Positions 53,899-62,016 of a DNA stretch of 64,000 nt are shown here, in pieces. How positions within the stretch are numbered: the first letter of the stretch is position 1; each line of letters starts with the position of its first letter. The stretch covers positions 930,001 to 994,000 of the forward strand of contig NC_015589.1 in assembly GCF_000215085.1 (NCBI RefSeq), read 5' to 3'. Below the pieces are notes generated by a model. The model was not told the DNA's origin. It was given only the letters and a program-made list of their open reading frames with translations, and searched no databases. Both the position numbers and the translations under genes were made by a program. Source of the stretch: Desulforamulus ruminis DSM 2154. GTDB taxonomy: Bacteria > Bacillota > Desulfotomaculia > Desulfotomaculales > Desulfotomaculaceae.

Positions 53899-54597
53899 TT
53901 GACACCTGGAGTTTTAACTTTAATTGTTCTATCCCTTGTAAATGGTATCATGGTCCTGGTCTCCTACCTTTCCGCAGGGAATCTTCCGGATCCGTTATCT
54001 TTGGAAGAAGAAAAAGAGTTGCTGGAAAGGTTATGTCAGGGAGATAAGCTGGCTAGAATCATTCTGGTGGAAAGAAACCTTCGTCTGGTGGCAAAGATAG
54101 CCAATAAGATTCATGACCACAGCGTGGAAAAGCAAGATTTATTTCAAAACGGTGTTGTAGGTTTAATCAAAGCAGTGGATACCTTTGATTCCACCAGAGC
54201 CAATAAATTTTCAACCTATGCCGGTGTGTGCATCCAAAATGAAATGTTAATGGTTTTACGAAAACATAAAAATGATAAAAAATGTGTTTCTATGTCCGAG
54301 CCGCTGGACTGCGATAAGGATGGAACACCTCTTGAACTGAAGGATACACTGATGACCGATGAACTTCCGGTAGAAGAGCAAGTGGCCAACAACCTGGATG
54401 TTGAGCGGTTAGAAAAAGCCATTCAAAAACTGGCTCCAAGAGAGCAGCGCGTGATTACCCTGCGCTTTGGACTGACGGGACAGGAGGAAATGACGCAAAA
54501 GGAAGTTGGGAAGCAATTAAATATCTCCAGATCCTTTATATCGAGAATTGAAAGTAATTCTATTCATAAATTGAGTAAGGAATTATCCAATATGTAA
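53899..54597 (+). CDS. sigK: Pro-sigma-K, late mother-cell sporulation sigma factor
   Basis: An RNA polymerase sigma-70-family factor acting in the mother cell. The first ~27 residues are a hydrophobic pro-sequence (LTLIVLSLVNGIMVLVSYL) that must be removed. Region 2 has DLFQNGVVGLIKAVDTFD and KFSTYAGVCIQNEMLM; region 4 has LAPREQRVITLRFGL and the HTH QKEVGKQLNISRSFISRIE. The gene is continuous at 232 aa, not interrupted by a skin element. It starts at TTG 53899 after GGAGGG. A terminator follows at 54623-54660. Confidence 0.95.
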   Translation: MTPGVLTLIVLSLVNGIMVLVSYLSAGNLPDPLSLEEEKELLERLCQGDKLARIILVERNLRLVAKIANKIHDHSVEKQDLFQNGVVGLIKAVDTFDSTRANKFSTYAGVCIQNEMLMVLRKHKNDKKCVSMSEPLDCDKDGTPLELKDTLMTDELPVEEQVANNLDVERLEKAIQKLAPREQRVITLRFGLTGQEEMTQKEVGKQLNISRSFISRIESNSIHKLSKELSNM

Positions 54598-54622
54598 AAA
54601 TGTAAAAGGGATCATTTAAGAG

Positions 54623-54662
54623 AAACAGGTATCTGCTGGCCGGATGCCTGTTTTTATTTTTT
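54623..54662 (+). terminator. Intrinsic terminator of sigK
   Basis: AACAGGTATC...GATGCCTGTT followed by TTTATTTTTT. Confidence 0.85.
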
Positions 54663-54756
54663 AAAGGGCCAGCCCATTTGTTTGGGTGTTATGATAAAAA
54701 TAAAACCTTCTTTTAATGTGCTAAGAGTACTTCCAAATACAACATCCTTCATCTTA

Positions 54757-55335
54757 TTAAATAATATTTTCCAGCCGGGTGGCTCCCCCGGAGATAATTA
54801 GTTTTAGAGCCTGATCAACAGGTATATTTAGGATTTCCACGCATTCTTCAGGAACCCAGAATAAATCTCCGGCTACCTGAAATGTTTGTGGAAAATAAAC
54901 ACCAACCAGTTCTTTGCCGTCTCTTGTTCGAAAGGGGGAATCCTTGGCCGTCAAAAAACCAAGGCGGGCAACTTTTTCCGAGAGATGCACCAGAACCACA
55001 GTGTCAAATTTTTTCTCATTTCCCGCTAGGGATTTAACGGTATCTTTAATAGTGTTATAAATGGTTTTAACCCCTGGTACTGTAAAGATAATTTGTTCTA
55101 CCAGTTCAAGAATTTTCTTGGATATCCACCAGTTGGCTACAGTCCCAATAAAGATAACGATAAAAATAACAAAAATAAAGTCAATGACCGGCACGGGCTT
55201 CTCAATGAAGGGATAAAGTATGGCGTTTCCCAGGCCGGCGATTTTTGTATACACAAAGGCTAGAAGGTAGAAAGTCCCTAGTATTGGCAGCAGTACAAAA
55301 AGCCCTTGAATAAAATAAATAGACAACTTTTTCAT
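54757..55335 (-). CDS. DUF502-family membrane protein
   Basis: A 192-aa protein with two hydrophobic segments (about 8-30 and 48-70). The family pattern is GLFVLLPILGTFYLLAFVY, IFTVPGVKTIYNTIKDTVK, VLVHLSEKVARLGFLT and GVYFPQTFQVAGDLFWVP. Function is unknown. Plant relatives (LCV/COV) affect membranes, so a lipid or envelope role is plausible. ATG 55335 follows GGAGGTACGATTA. It stands alone. Confidence 0.9.
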   Translation of the reverse strand: MKKLSIYFIQGLFVLLPILGTFYLLAFVYTKIAGLGNAILYPFIEKPVPVIDFIFVIFIVIFIGTVANWWISKKILELVEQIIFTVPGVKTIYNTIKDTVKSLAGNEKKFDTVVLVHLSEKVARLGFLTAKDSPFRTRDGKELVGVYFPQTFQVAGDLFWVPEECVEILNIPVDQALKLIISGGATRLENII

Positions 55336-55967
55336 TAATCGTACCTCCATAGGCTACGGCTTTTTAAATATTCTATAAGTTCGTCTAATAAAGGACTTTT
55401 CCTTTTATGGAATTTCTATTTAAAGTTTGTCATTAAAACAAAGTTTGTTAATAGCTGACAGTACCACGACAGAATATCTAATAAAATACTAAATTTTTTA
55501 GGTCGTAAGCCCCAGATTGGTCTGAAGATGGTGAATAAAATGTGGATAAATCTGTGGAAAACAATGGCTGTATGTGGACAACTATCGATTTCTGGCGCTA
55601 GATTGAGCAAACTAAGTGACATTCTTTATCAAAAATCCTGAAAAGCCAATACCGGGTTTGACAGATTGTATTCAGTTATTAAAGGGAAGTAGTCCATGGA
55701 AAATTACCGAAGACCTCTTTGTTAGTAAATTTCTATTCTTAATTTACAACCCCTCCACCCGGATATAGGCCAGTCAACCAGTAAGATCTTTACTTACTTT
55801 TTAGAGCAGGTCATTGAATGAGAATAAGAATGTAGGCTTGCCGGTATATACATTTGAAAGCCAATTTGATAGAATTTTAATAAGAATAATGGGCCTGTTT
55901 GCCCGGGAGACCAATAGAATTGCTATTGCCGGGTTTCTCAATCAAATGCCCAAAAGGATAGAATTTT
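55336..55967. other. Long non-coding stretch with a small DnaA-box-like cluster
   Basis: In 632 bp I find no convincing gene. Three DnaA-box-like words stand close together: TGTGGATAA (55541, perfect), TGTGGAAAA (55553) and TGTGGACAA (55573). TTGACA at 55658 lacks a good -10. A short GCCCGGG/CCGGGTTTC pairing lies near 55903. The rest is AT-rich and unremarkable. Confidence 0.5.
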
Positions 55968-56936
55968 ATGCTTAATCTCTTTAACCAGTGGAACCAACTG
56001 TTAGGGCGCCGGATGTTTTTTGTGGTATTAGTTCCCCTGTTAATCGGCTTTATGGCTCCTGTAGAAACCACCAAGTTTTGGAGTTTAGTGGCAACTTTAT
56101 CTTTTACGTATATGACTTTCTCTGCATCCTTGGATACAAGTTTAAAGGACTTTATAAACAAGCTTTCAAAGCCGTGGCTTTCCATATGGATGTTACTGTT
56201 TATCCATGGCGTGATGCCTCTTATCGCCTATATCATTGGGTTGGTGTTTTACCCGGGACCGGAAAACGAATTTATTCGGTTAGGTTTCCTAATTGGTGCT
56301 TCTATTCCGGTGGGTGTGACTTCAATTCTATGGTCTCAGATGGTAGGCGGGGACGTTCCCTTAACCATGGCCACAGTTACCCTGGACACCCTGATTAGCC
56401 CTCTGTTGCTCCCGGTCTTCATCGCTTTGGTAGTGGGGAAGGCGATCCACATTAACACCATGGATCTGCTGCTGGGGCTGTTTTGGATGGTCACGGTTCC
56501 CGGTATTTTGGGAATGATTCTTCATGACTATACCAAAGGTGCCTATGAAAAATATACCCGATCCATTGGCGGCTTTGCCTCAAAGATCGCCATTATCTTA
56601 GTAATTTACATAAACGCAAGCGCCATTGCCCCGGAGATAAACTGGAACCACTCCATTATTAAACTTTTGCTGGTCATATTTATTGTTTCGGTCAGCGGCT
56701 ATTCACTGGGATTTCTTAGTTCTTATATACTAAGGGGACACCAACGGGAGCGAATGGTCTCCATGATTTATAGTATCGGCATGCGAAACAACAGCCTGGG
56801 GTTGGTTCTGGCCTTAACCTACTTTCCACCTGCAGTGGCGCTGCCCGTAACGTTGTCCATGTTATATCAGCAACCCTTGGCGGCAATCGCCTCCAAATTG
56901 CTGGAAAGATTCAGTGTGGAAGCCGGTTCCAATTAA
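55968..56936 (+). CDS. Bile acid:sodium symporter (BASS)-family transporter
   Basis: A 322-aa polytopic membrane protein with nine or ten hydrophobic helices. The BASS pattern is visible in LIGFMAPVETTKFW, MTFSASLDTSLKDF, IGASIPVGVTSILWSQMVGGD and TLDTLISPLLLPVF. The second half of the inverted repeat has MIYSIGMRNNSLGLVLALTYFPP. Substrates of bacterial members vary (organic anions, sulfur compounds, pantothenate); the substrate here is unknown. ATG follows AAGGATAGA. Confidence 0.9.
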   Translation: MLNLFNQWNQLLGRRMFFVVLVPLLIGFMAPVETTKFWSLVATLSFTYMTFSASLDTSLKDFINKLSKPWLSIWMLLFIHGVMPLIAYIIGLVFYPGPENEFIRLGFLIGASIPVGVTSILWSQMVGGDVPLTMATVTLDTLISPLLLPVFIALVVGKAIHINTMDLLLGLFWMVTVPGILGMILHDYTKGAYEKYTRSIGGFASKIAIILVIYINASAIAPEINWNHSIIKLLLVIFIVSVSGYSLGFLSSYILRGHQRERMVSMIYSIGMRNNSLGLVLALTYFPPAVALPVTLSMLYQQPLAAIASKLLERFSVEAGSN

Positions 56937-56993
56937 AAGGTTCGTCGGGACCGAAGTTTTTTACAAGTATTGTGTATTCTTAGAGGCAGACAA

Positions 56994-57022
56994 TTGAAAC
57001 TTAGAGAGATTGTTGTTATAAT
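56994..57022 (+). promoter_or_regulatory. Strong sigma-A-type promoter
   Basis: TTGAAA (56994-56999), exactly 17 bases, TATAAT (57017-57022). It drives the short leader and the small peptide gene below. Confidence 0.75.
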
Positions 57023-57073
57023 TGTTAAAATTGAAAAAATGTAAGATGCAATGAAGCATTCTTTATGAAGAGC

Positions 57074-57106
57074 AAAGGCGCGAAAATTCGTGTCTTTTTG
57101 TTTTTA
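57074..57106 (+). terminator. Leader terminator/attenuator-like hairpin
   Basis: AAAGGCGCGAA pairs fully (with two G-U) to TTCGTGTCTTT and is followed by TTGTTTTT. It lies between the promoter and the small peptide gene, so a ~75-nt RNA could be released or elongation regulated. Confidence 0.6.
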
Positions 57107-57128
57107 TACTGTTAAGGAGGGATTTTAA

Positions 57129-57209
57129 ATGTCTGAAGAACTGGTTAACAAAATCCTGACCGAGGTTGGGTTAGAGAGAATTGATTATTCTGAAGATCAA
57201 GCTGAGTAG
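57129..57209 (+). CDS. Small acidic peptide gene, 26 aa, unknown
   Basis: ATG 57129 is preceded by AAGGAGGGATTTTAA, a near-ideal SD, and the frame runs to a stop at 57209 (SEELVNKILTEVGLERIDYS is most of it). The strong promoter and hairpin upstream support expression. After the stop lies a hairpin that originally would have had a T-tract but is now split from it by an insertion element. The amphipathic, acidic peptide matches nothing I know. It could be a leader peptide or a signal. Confidence 0.5.
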   Translation: MSEELVNKILTEVGLERIDYSEDQAE

Positions 57210-57215
57210 ATATAG

Positions 57216-57235
57216 CCCTTACCAAGTGGTAAGGG
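57216..57235 (+). repeat. Left copy of a duplicated terminator hairpin (target site)
   Basis: CCCTTACCAAGTGGTAAGGG, identical in the same direction to 58739-58758, which is followed by TTTTTTTATTT. The pair looks like a target-site duplication of the peptide gene's terminator stem. Confidence 0.75.
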
Positions 57236-58738
57236 TCAGACTGTCAAAAAAGGTCGGCCAATGGCCGGCCTTTTTTGATAAAATGGAATGGGTGATGGAA
57301 AGATGCTTAAAAGAGAGAAACTAGAACGCAACGTAATGGAAATCGTGAATACAGACCTGTTGGTTCCAAAGGATCATTTGCTGAGGCAGATCGACGGAAG
57401 CGTGGATTTTACAAGAATCTATGATCTGGTGGAAGAACTCTACTGCCCGGATAACGGAAGACCCAGCGTAGATCCGGTGGTGCTGTTTAAGATGGTTCTG
57501 ATCCAGCATTTGTACGGGATCCGGTCGCTGCGACAAACCGTAAAAGACATCGAAATGAACATCGCCTACCGCTGGTTCCTGGGCTATACCCTCAATGAAC
57601 CCATTCCGCACTTTGCTACCATCAGCTACAACTTCAAGCAGCGCTACACCCCCCAGACCGTGGAACAAATCTTCACCTGGATCCTCTACGAAGCAGAGCG
57701 AGCAGGATACCTAAAGCCGGAAGTGGTGTTTATTGATGCGACCCATATCAAAGCCAATGCCAACCTCAAAAAGAAAGTAAAAAAGGCCATTCCCACCGCC
57801 GCCCGGGTCTATGAACAGCAACTGAGACAAGAGATCAATGCCGACCGGAAGGCCCATGGTAAAAAGCCCTTTGATGACGACGATTCCAGCGGCAGCCCCA
57901 AAGAAAAGATCCTTACCCAATCCACAACCGATCCGGAAAGTGGTGTTTTCCACAAAGGAGAGCATAAGCAATGTTTTGCCTACAGTGCCCACACGGTATG
58001 CGACCGGCATAACTTTGTGCTTGAAGTGGAAGTGACGGCCGGGAATGTCCATGACAGTGTGGTCTTTGATACCGTCTATGAAAAAGTGACGCAACGTTAT
58101 CCTCAAATCCAAGTGATCACCGCCGATGCCGGATACAAAACGCCCTGGATCTGCAAAAGAATTTTTGATGATGGACGGGTGCCGTCCTTACCCTATAAAC
58201 GACCGGTGACTAAAAAGGGAAACCATGAATGGTACAAATATGTCTACGATGAATATTACGATCAGATCCTCTGCCCGGAATACAAGCCTCTGAGCTATTG
58301 CACCACCAACCGTTACGGCTATCGGGAATACAAGAGCAGAAGCTACCGATGCGAAAAGTGTCCTACCCGGGAACGGTGTGTCGGGAACCGAAGCGGCCAA
58401 AAGACAGTCACCCGTCATGTGTGGCAGGATTATCTGGAACGCGCAGAGGATGTCCGGCATTCGCCGCTGGGGAAAGAGACCTATGCCCTGCGAAGTCAGA
58501 CCATTGAACGGGTCTTTGCAGATGCCAAAGAGAAATATGCCATGCGCTATACTCCCTATCGGGGCCTGGACCAGGTGAGCAATTGGGTCCGGCTTAAATT
58601 TGCTGCCATGAATCTCAAAAAATTGGCCATGTGGAAGTTTAAAGCTTCCTCTTCTTTTCTCTCTTCTCTTCACTTCTTTCTCTTTTATATCAAGAACCCC
58701 GTTTCTTTCGTTTGAAACGAGGTTCTTTGACAGTCTGG
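57236..58738 (+). mobile_element. IS1182-family-like insertion sequence, about 1.5 kb
   Basis: It is bounded by inverted repeats (left TCAGACTGTCAAA, right end complement CCAGACTGTCAAA) and carries one transposase gene. A GC-rich hairpin with T-run (57246-57277) stands before the transposase, blocking incoming transcription. Another hairpin (AAGAACC...GGTTCTT, 58691-58729) stands after it. The element is flanked by direct copies of a 20-bp palindrome. Confidence 0.85.
57303..58715 (+). CDS. IS1182-family DDE transposase
   Basis: A 470-aa intact transposase. The N-terminal DUF772 region has VPKDHLLRQIDGSVDFTRIYDLV and PVVLFKMVLIQHLYGIRSLRQT. The first catalytic Asp is in VVFIDATHIKAN, the second in VITADAGYKT, and the DDE C-terminal Glu is in SQTIERVFADAKEKYAMRY. 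A Cys pair (YRCEKCPTRERC) forms a small zinc-like knuckle. ATG 57303 follows GATGGAAAG. The end SSLHFFLFYIKNPVSFV runs into the terminal hairpin. It appears functional. Confidence 0.92.
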   Translation: MLKREKLERNVMEIVNTDLLVPKDHLLRQIDGSVDFTRIYDLVEELYCPDNGRPSVDPVVLFKMVLIQHLYGIRSLRQTVKDIEMNIAYRWFLGYTLNEPIPHFATISYNFKQRYTPQTVEQIFTWILYEAERAGYLKPEVVFIDATHIKANANLKKKVKKAIPTAARVYEQQLRQEINADRKAHGKKPFDDDDSSGSPKEKILTQSTTDPESGVFHKGEHKQCFAYSAHTVCDRHNFVLEVEVTAGNVHDSVVFDTVYEKVTQRYPQIQVITADAGYKTPWICKRIFDDGRVPSLPYKRPVTKKGNHEWYKYVYDEYYDQILCPEYKPLSYCTTNRYGYREYKSRSYRCEKCPTRERCVGNRSGQKTVTRHVWQDYLERAEDVRHSPLGKETYALRSQTIERVFADAKEKYAMRYTPYRGLDQVSNWVRLKFAAMNLKKLAMWKFKASSSFLSSLHFFLFYIKNPVSFV

Positions 58739-58765
58739 CCCTTACCAAGTGGTAAGGGTTTTTTT
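58739..58765 (+). terminator. Right copy of the hairpin with its T-tract (original terminator)
   Basis: CCCTTACCAAGTGGTAAGGG then TTTTTTT. This is a complete intrinsic terminator. Confidence 0.75.
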
Positions 58766-58792
58766 ATTTACCGGATATTTCCTCTTTAATTA

Positions 58793-58806
58793 AGAACGTA
58801 TGTTTG
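58793..58806 (+). promoter_or_regulatory. Possible LexA (SOS) box before DNA polymerase IV
   Basis: AGAACGTATGTTTG resembles the Gram-positive box CGAACN4GTTCG with two outer mismatches. It lies just before TATAAT (58808-58813), where a repressor would block the promoter. Confidence 0.5.
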
Positions 58807-58848
58807 GTATAATCCTATCCATAATTCTTTATTAACCGGTGGTGAAAG

Positions 58849-60042
58849 ATGAAAACCATTTTATTATGTGACGTAAACAGCTTTTTCGCCTCGGTACATC
58901 AGGCTATGGACCCGGCTCTCCGGGGCAGGCCGGTCATTGTTGGGGGTAATCCGGCCAAACGCACCGGCATTGTGCTGGCTGCCAGCATTGAGGCCAAAGA
59001 ACCCTTTGGAGTGAAAACTGGCATGCTTATTTCAGAAGCACGGTCCAGATGCCCCCGGGCCGTTTTCATTGCTCCATCTCACCGGGATTACGCTTCTTTT
59101 TCTTCCCGGATTAATGTTATTTTAAGAGAATTTAGTGATTTGGTAGAGCCCTACTCCATTGATGAAAGTTTTATGGATGTGACAGGATGTCTAAACCTGT
59201 TTGGCTCTCCCCTGGATATAGCCCGGTCCATCCAGCAGCGTATTCATGGTGAGATTGGCGTAGGCGTAAACATTGGTATCGGCTCCTCCAAACTGCTGGC
59301 AAAAATGGCGGCGGAATTGGAGAAACCAAACAAAATTATTTCCCTCACCCCGCAGGACTGGCCCAGGGTTATCTGGCCACTGCCGGTGCGGAAGCTCTTT
59401 GGGGTGGGTCACCGCATTGAGCGATGGCTTCTTGCCCGGGGTGTGCAGACCATCCAGGATCTTGCTTATCTACCGGTGGAAATTTTAGAGAAACAATACG
59501 GACTGATAGGGAAGATTCTCCATTTTTCCGCCTGGGGCATTGACCACAGCCCGTTGGATCCCAGCGGGTTAGAGGTCGTCAAAAGTGTGGGCAATCAGAT
59601 TACCTTGCCCAGGGATTACTATGGATACCATCCCATTAGAGTGGTCATCTGGGAGCTTGCCGAAGAAGTGGGGGAACGGGTCCGTAAAGCCGGGTGCATC
59701 GGCAGAACCGTCCATTTAACCATTAAAGACCCTAACTTTGTTACGGAAACTCATTCCCGCAGGTTGCCTCGGTACACCCATATCACCTCTGAAATATTTC
59801 AGGGTGCCGTACAGTTGTTGAAGCAATTCTGGACAGAAAACGTCGGTGCGCGGCTGGTGGGATTAAGCTTATCCGGTCTTATAAAAATGCAGGCAAAGCA
59901 ACTGGATCTTTTTGAATACCGAGAGAAGCAGGAACAAATTGACCGGGTGACGGATGAAATCCGTTCCCGGTGGGGTTCAGGAAGTATTAAAAGAGCCATA
60001 TCACTGACTCATGAAGGAGTATACTATGGAAGAAAAGGTTAA
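58849..60042 (+). CDS. dinB: DNA polymerase IV (Y family)
   Basis: An error-prone translesion polymerase of 397 aa. The palm has LLCDVNSFFASVHQA (catalytic Asp), the fingers ILREFSDLV, and SIDESFMDVTG supplies the catalytic Asp-Glu pair. The HhH region (PVRKLFGVGHRIERWLLARG) and little-finger domain follow. The clamp-binding motif QLDLF is near the C-terminus. ATG 58849 follows GGTGGTGAAAG. The upstream LexA-like box fits SOS control. The stop overlaps the next gene, indicating co-translation. Confidence 0.95.
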   Translation: MKTILLCDVNSFFASVHQAMDPALRGRPVIVGGNPAKRTGIVLAASIEAKEPFGVKTGMLISEARSRCPRAVFIAPSHRDYASFSSRINVILREFSDLVEPYSIDESFMDVTGCLNLFGSPLDIARSIQQRIHGEIGVGVNIGIGSSKLLAKMAAELEKPNKIISLTPQDWPRVIWPLPVRKLFGVGHRIERWLLARGVQTIQDLAYLPVEILEKQYGLIGKILHFSAWGIDHSPLDPSGLEVVKSVGNQITLPRDYYGYHPIRVVIWELAEEVGERVRKAGCIGRTVHLTIKDPNFVTETHSRRLPRYTHITSEIFQGAVQLLKQFWTENVGARLVGLSLSGLIKMQAKQLDLFEYREKQEQIDRVTDEIRSRWGSGSIKRAISLTHEGVYYGRKG

Positions 60043-60346
60043 AAATTATTATCGGGCAAATCGTCTATACGGTGGACACCGTATGATGGTGCCGGCTGCC
60101 GGAGAAAAGTTTCGTAATTCCTGCCAGAAGTGCAAATTTTTCGTCACTGTAATGGGTCGGCAGGAAGCCCGAAAAATCTGTGTAACGGAAATAAAAGCTT
60201 ATCGTTCCGGTGCGAAAAGGGTGCCGGAGCATATAGAGATTCTTGATTTAATCCTGCTGCTGGGAAAAGAGTCCCTGGAAGAAATGATAAAAAAAGGCCG
60301 GCAGCAACCGATGGCCTGCGGGGAGTTTGTAGGGCGGCAGGAGTAA
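60026..60346 (+). CDS. Small Cys-containing protein coupled to dinB, 106 aa
   Basis: No family recognised. The protein has a Cys pair CxxC (NSCQKCKFFV), further Cys in RKICVTEI and MACGEF, and a helical middle (ILDLILLLGKESLEEMIKK). ATG 60026 follows AAGGAG and overlaps the end of dinB by 17 bases, implying translational coupling and a possible accessory role in translesion synthesis. A hairpin terminator (AAAACTCCGGAGTTTT) follows at about 60388. Confidence 0.7.
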   Translation: MEEKVKNYYRANRLYGGHRMMVPAAGEKFRNSCQKCKFFVTVMGRQEARKICVTEIKAYRSGAKRVPEHIEILDLILLLGKESLEEMIKKGRQQPMACGEFVGRQE

Positions 60347-60386
60347 GCAGTGGCGTTTTTCTCTGAAATCTCCTACCAGAGCCCTA

Positions 60387-60412
60387 GTGAAAACTCCGGA
60401 GTTTTGGTTTCT
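60387..60412 (+). terminator. Terminator of the dinB operon
   Basis: AAAACTCCGGAGTTTT palindrome followed by GGTTTCTT. Confidence 0.6.
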
Positions 60413-60469
60413 TAAAACCGGTTTATGTGATACGATGTTGTAAAAATTTAATGACAGGATGATTGATAA

Positions 60470-60685
60470 ATGAAAGACGGCTGCCCTAAATGTGGAGGCA
60501 TCATGAATAAAAAGAAGGTAACTGCAGAATACTCAACCGGTGGTAAATCGGGACATGTGCCCGTGACTTACTGGGAGTGCCAGTCCTGTGGTGAACAGTA
60601 TTTTGATGCCGAGGCACTGAAGCGATTGCTTGGTTCATCAGAAAGTCAGGATCATCAAGAAGAGAACCCCTTTAAAACAAACTAG
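60470..60685 (+). CDS. YgiT/MqsA-type zinc-finger protein, 71 aa
   Basis: Two CxxC knuckles (GCPKCGG and ECQSCGEQYFD) with the linker VTYWECQSCGEQYF give the YgiT-type zinc-finger pattern. It lacks the HTH domain of full MqsA antitoxins and no MqsR-like toxin gene is adjacent, so a toxin-antitoxin role is not supported. It is convergent with the following gene and shares its terminator hairpin. Confidence 0.8.
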   Translation: MKDGCPKCGGIMNKKKVTAEYSTGGKSGHVPVTYWECQSCGEQYFDAEALKRLLGSSESQDHQEENPFKTN

Positions 60686-61774
60686 TTAAAACTCCCGGGG
60701 CGAAAGCCCCGGTCCTTTATTCTCAAGGAATGAACAATCCTGTTCTATGAATAAAGTAACTTCATTAAGAATTCGGTGCAAATCTGTAAGAATACTCCCG
60801 ATGTGAATGGATTTGCTTATATTAAGACCGGATAAACAGAGCATTTGCTGAATACGGGCCTTTTTAATGGCATCCTTTAAACGCTGTTCCATTTTTCTAC
60901 CCGGGGAAATAACAGCTTCCCCGAAGCGTTCAATAGATTTTGCTGTTGTTTCAGTAATTTTTACAATTCCTTCCCTGAATTCTAAAGTATCTTCCAGGTC
61001 ACACAAGGCTCTTGCAATTCCGCGAACCTCTATGGTAATACGTTCAAGTCGAACCATTCCCAAAATAAGATGTTTGAGTTTCTCTCTCCGCTTAAAGTAG
61101 AAAGGGCTATATCTTAGACTTTCTTTGGCCAGTTTTAAAGATTGAGAAGCTGCTTCCATTTTTGATGCCAATTTTCTTGTTTCCACCAGTGCTTCTGAAG
61201 GATCCCCATTTTTTTCATATAAATAGCCCAACTTTTTGAGCATGGCCGCTAATTCCAAGCTTAGTTTCGATATTTGTTTTTCTGCTGTTGGAACTTCATT
61301 GGGTGGAACAATAATGGCATTTACTCCGATGGCCACGGCTGAACCTAAAATGGTTTCAATAATGCGGCCCATTATGTATGCTTCTTCCTGACCAAATGCA
61401 AGCACCAGAAGGGAACTAACTCCAACCTGCGAGGTAATTTGCGCATTCATATGAAGAGTGGTTGAAAGGGCCATCCCCATAAGAACAACCAGAAAAACCG
61501 AAAGAGCATTTAATGGAATCCAATGACCGATGAACATACTGACCAAAACCCCGCCAATAACGCCAATGGTCCGATTGATTCCTTTTTGCAGCGAATCGGC
61601 AATGGTTACTTGTCCTACCAAAACAGACGCCAAGGGTGCAAAATAAGGATAATCGTTATGTGTTATTAATATGGCTAACTCCCAAGCCATACCTGCACTT
61701 AGGGCTGTTTTTATTACTTGAATTGCAGCCCGGACCCGTTCCATGTTATTTAAGTGACTCATTAAATGATGCAT
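60686..61774 (-). CDS. Aromatic-acid-exporter/FUSC-like membrane protein
   Basis: A 362-aa protein of the ArAE_1 (DUF939) type. About six hydrophobic segments in the first 190 residues (MAWELAILITHNDYPYFAPLASVLVGQ; GVIGGVLVSMFIG; VGVSSLLVLAFGQEEAY) are followed by a long cytoplasmic helical domain. Members are thought to export aromatic acids or act on the envelope. I prefer ATG 61774 with GGGGCAGG; ATG 61810 has no SD. The last codons overlap a GC-rich hairpin (CCGGGGC-GAAA-GCCCCGG) that ends the facing gene. Confidence 0.82.
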   Translation of the reverse strand: MHHLMSHLNNMERVRAAIQVIKTALSAGMAWELAILITHNDYPYFAPLASVLVGQVTIADSLQKGINRTIGVIGGVLVSMFIGHWIPLNALSVFLVVLMGMALSTTLHMNAQITSQVGVSSLLVLAFGQEEAYIMGRIIETILGSAVAIGVNAIIVPPNEVPTAEKQISKLSLELAAMLKKLGYLYEKNGDPSEALVETRKLASKMEAASQSLKLAKESLRYSPFYFKRREKLKHLILGMVRLERITIEVRGIARALCDLEDTLEFREGIVKITETTAKSIERFGEAVISPGRKMEQRLKDAIKKARIQQMLCLSGLNISKSIHIGSILTDLHRILNEVTLFIEQDCSFLENKGPGLSPREF

Positions 61775-61963
61775 ATGCCTGCCCCTGTTTGACTTTAAAA
61801 AGAACTTCATTTTTAAAAATGGCTTATCTGATTTTATTATACTGCGATGGATTCTGCAAAAATATAGTGTAACATTAATTCTTTAAAAAACTCTTTAAAT
61901 TATCCAGAGACCTGCAAATTTGATGGTTAGCAGCCAGTATAAACAAGCTATGCGTCTCAACAA

Positions 61964-61986
61964 GAACCCCCGGATATCCGGGGGAC
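61964..61986 (-). terminator. Terminator of the 45-aa small gene
   Basis: Perfect CCCCCGGATATCCGGGGG palindrome; read leftwards TTCTTGTT follows. Confidence 0.75.
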
Positions 61987-62016
61987 ATGATCTCTTTATT
62001 TTTTTTACTTATCAAC

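Noticed and set aside
55336-55967. Chromosomal origin of replication
   Set aside because: There are only three DnaA-like words, no AT-rich 13-mers in array and no dnaA, dnaN or rpmH nearby.
60470-60685. Toxin-antitoxin module based on the YgiT-type protein
   Set aside because: No HTH domain and no toxin-like gene next to it.
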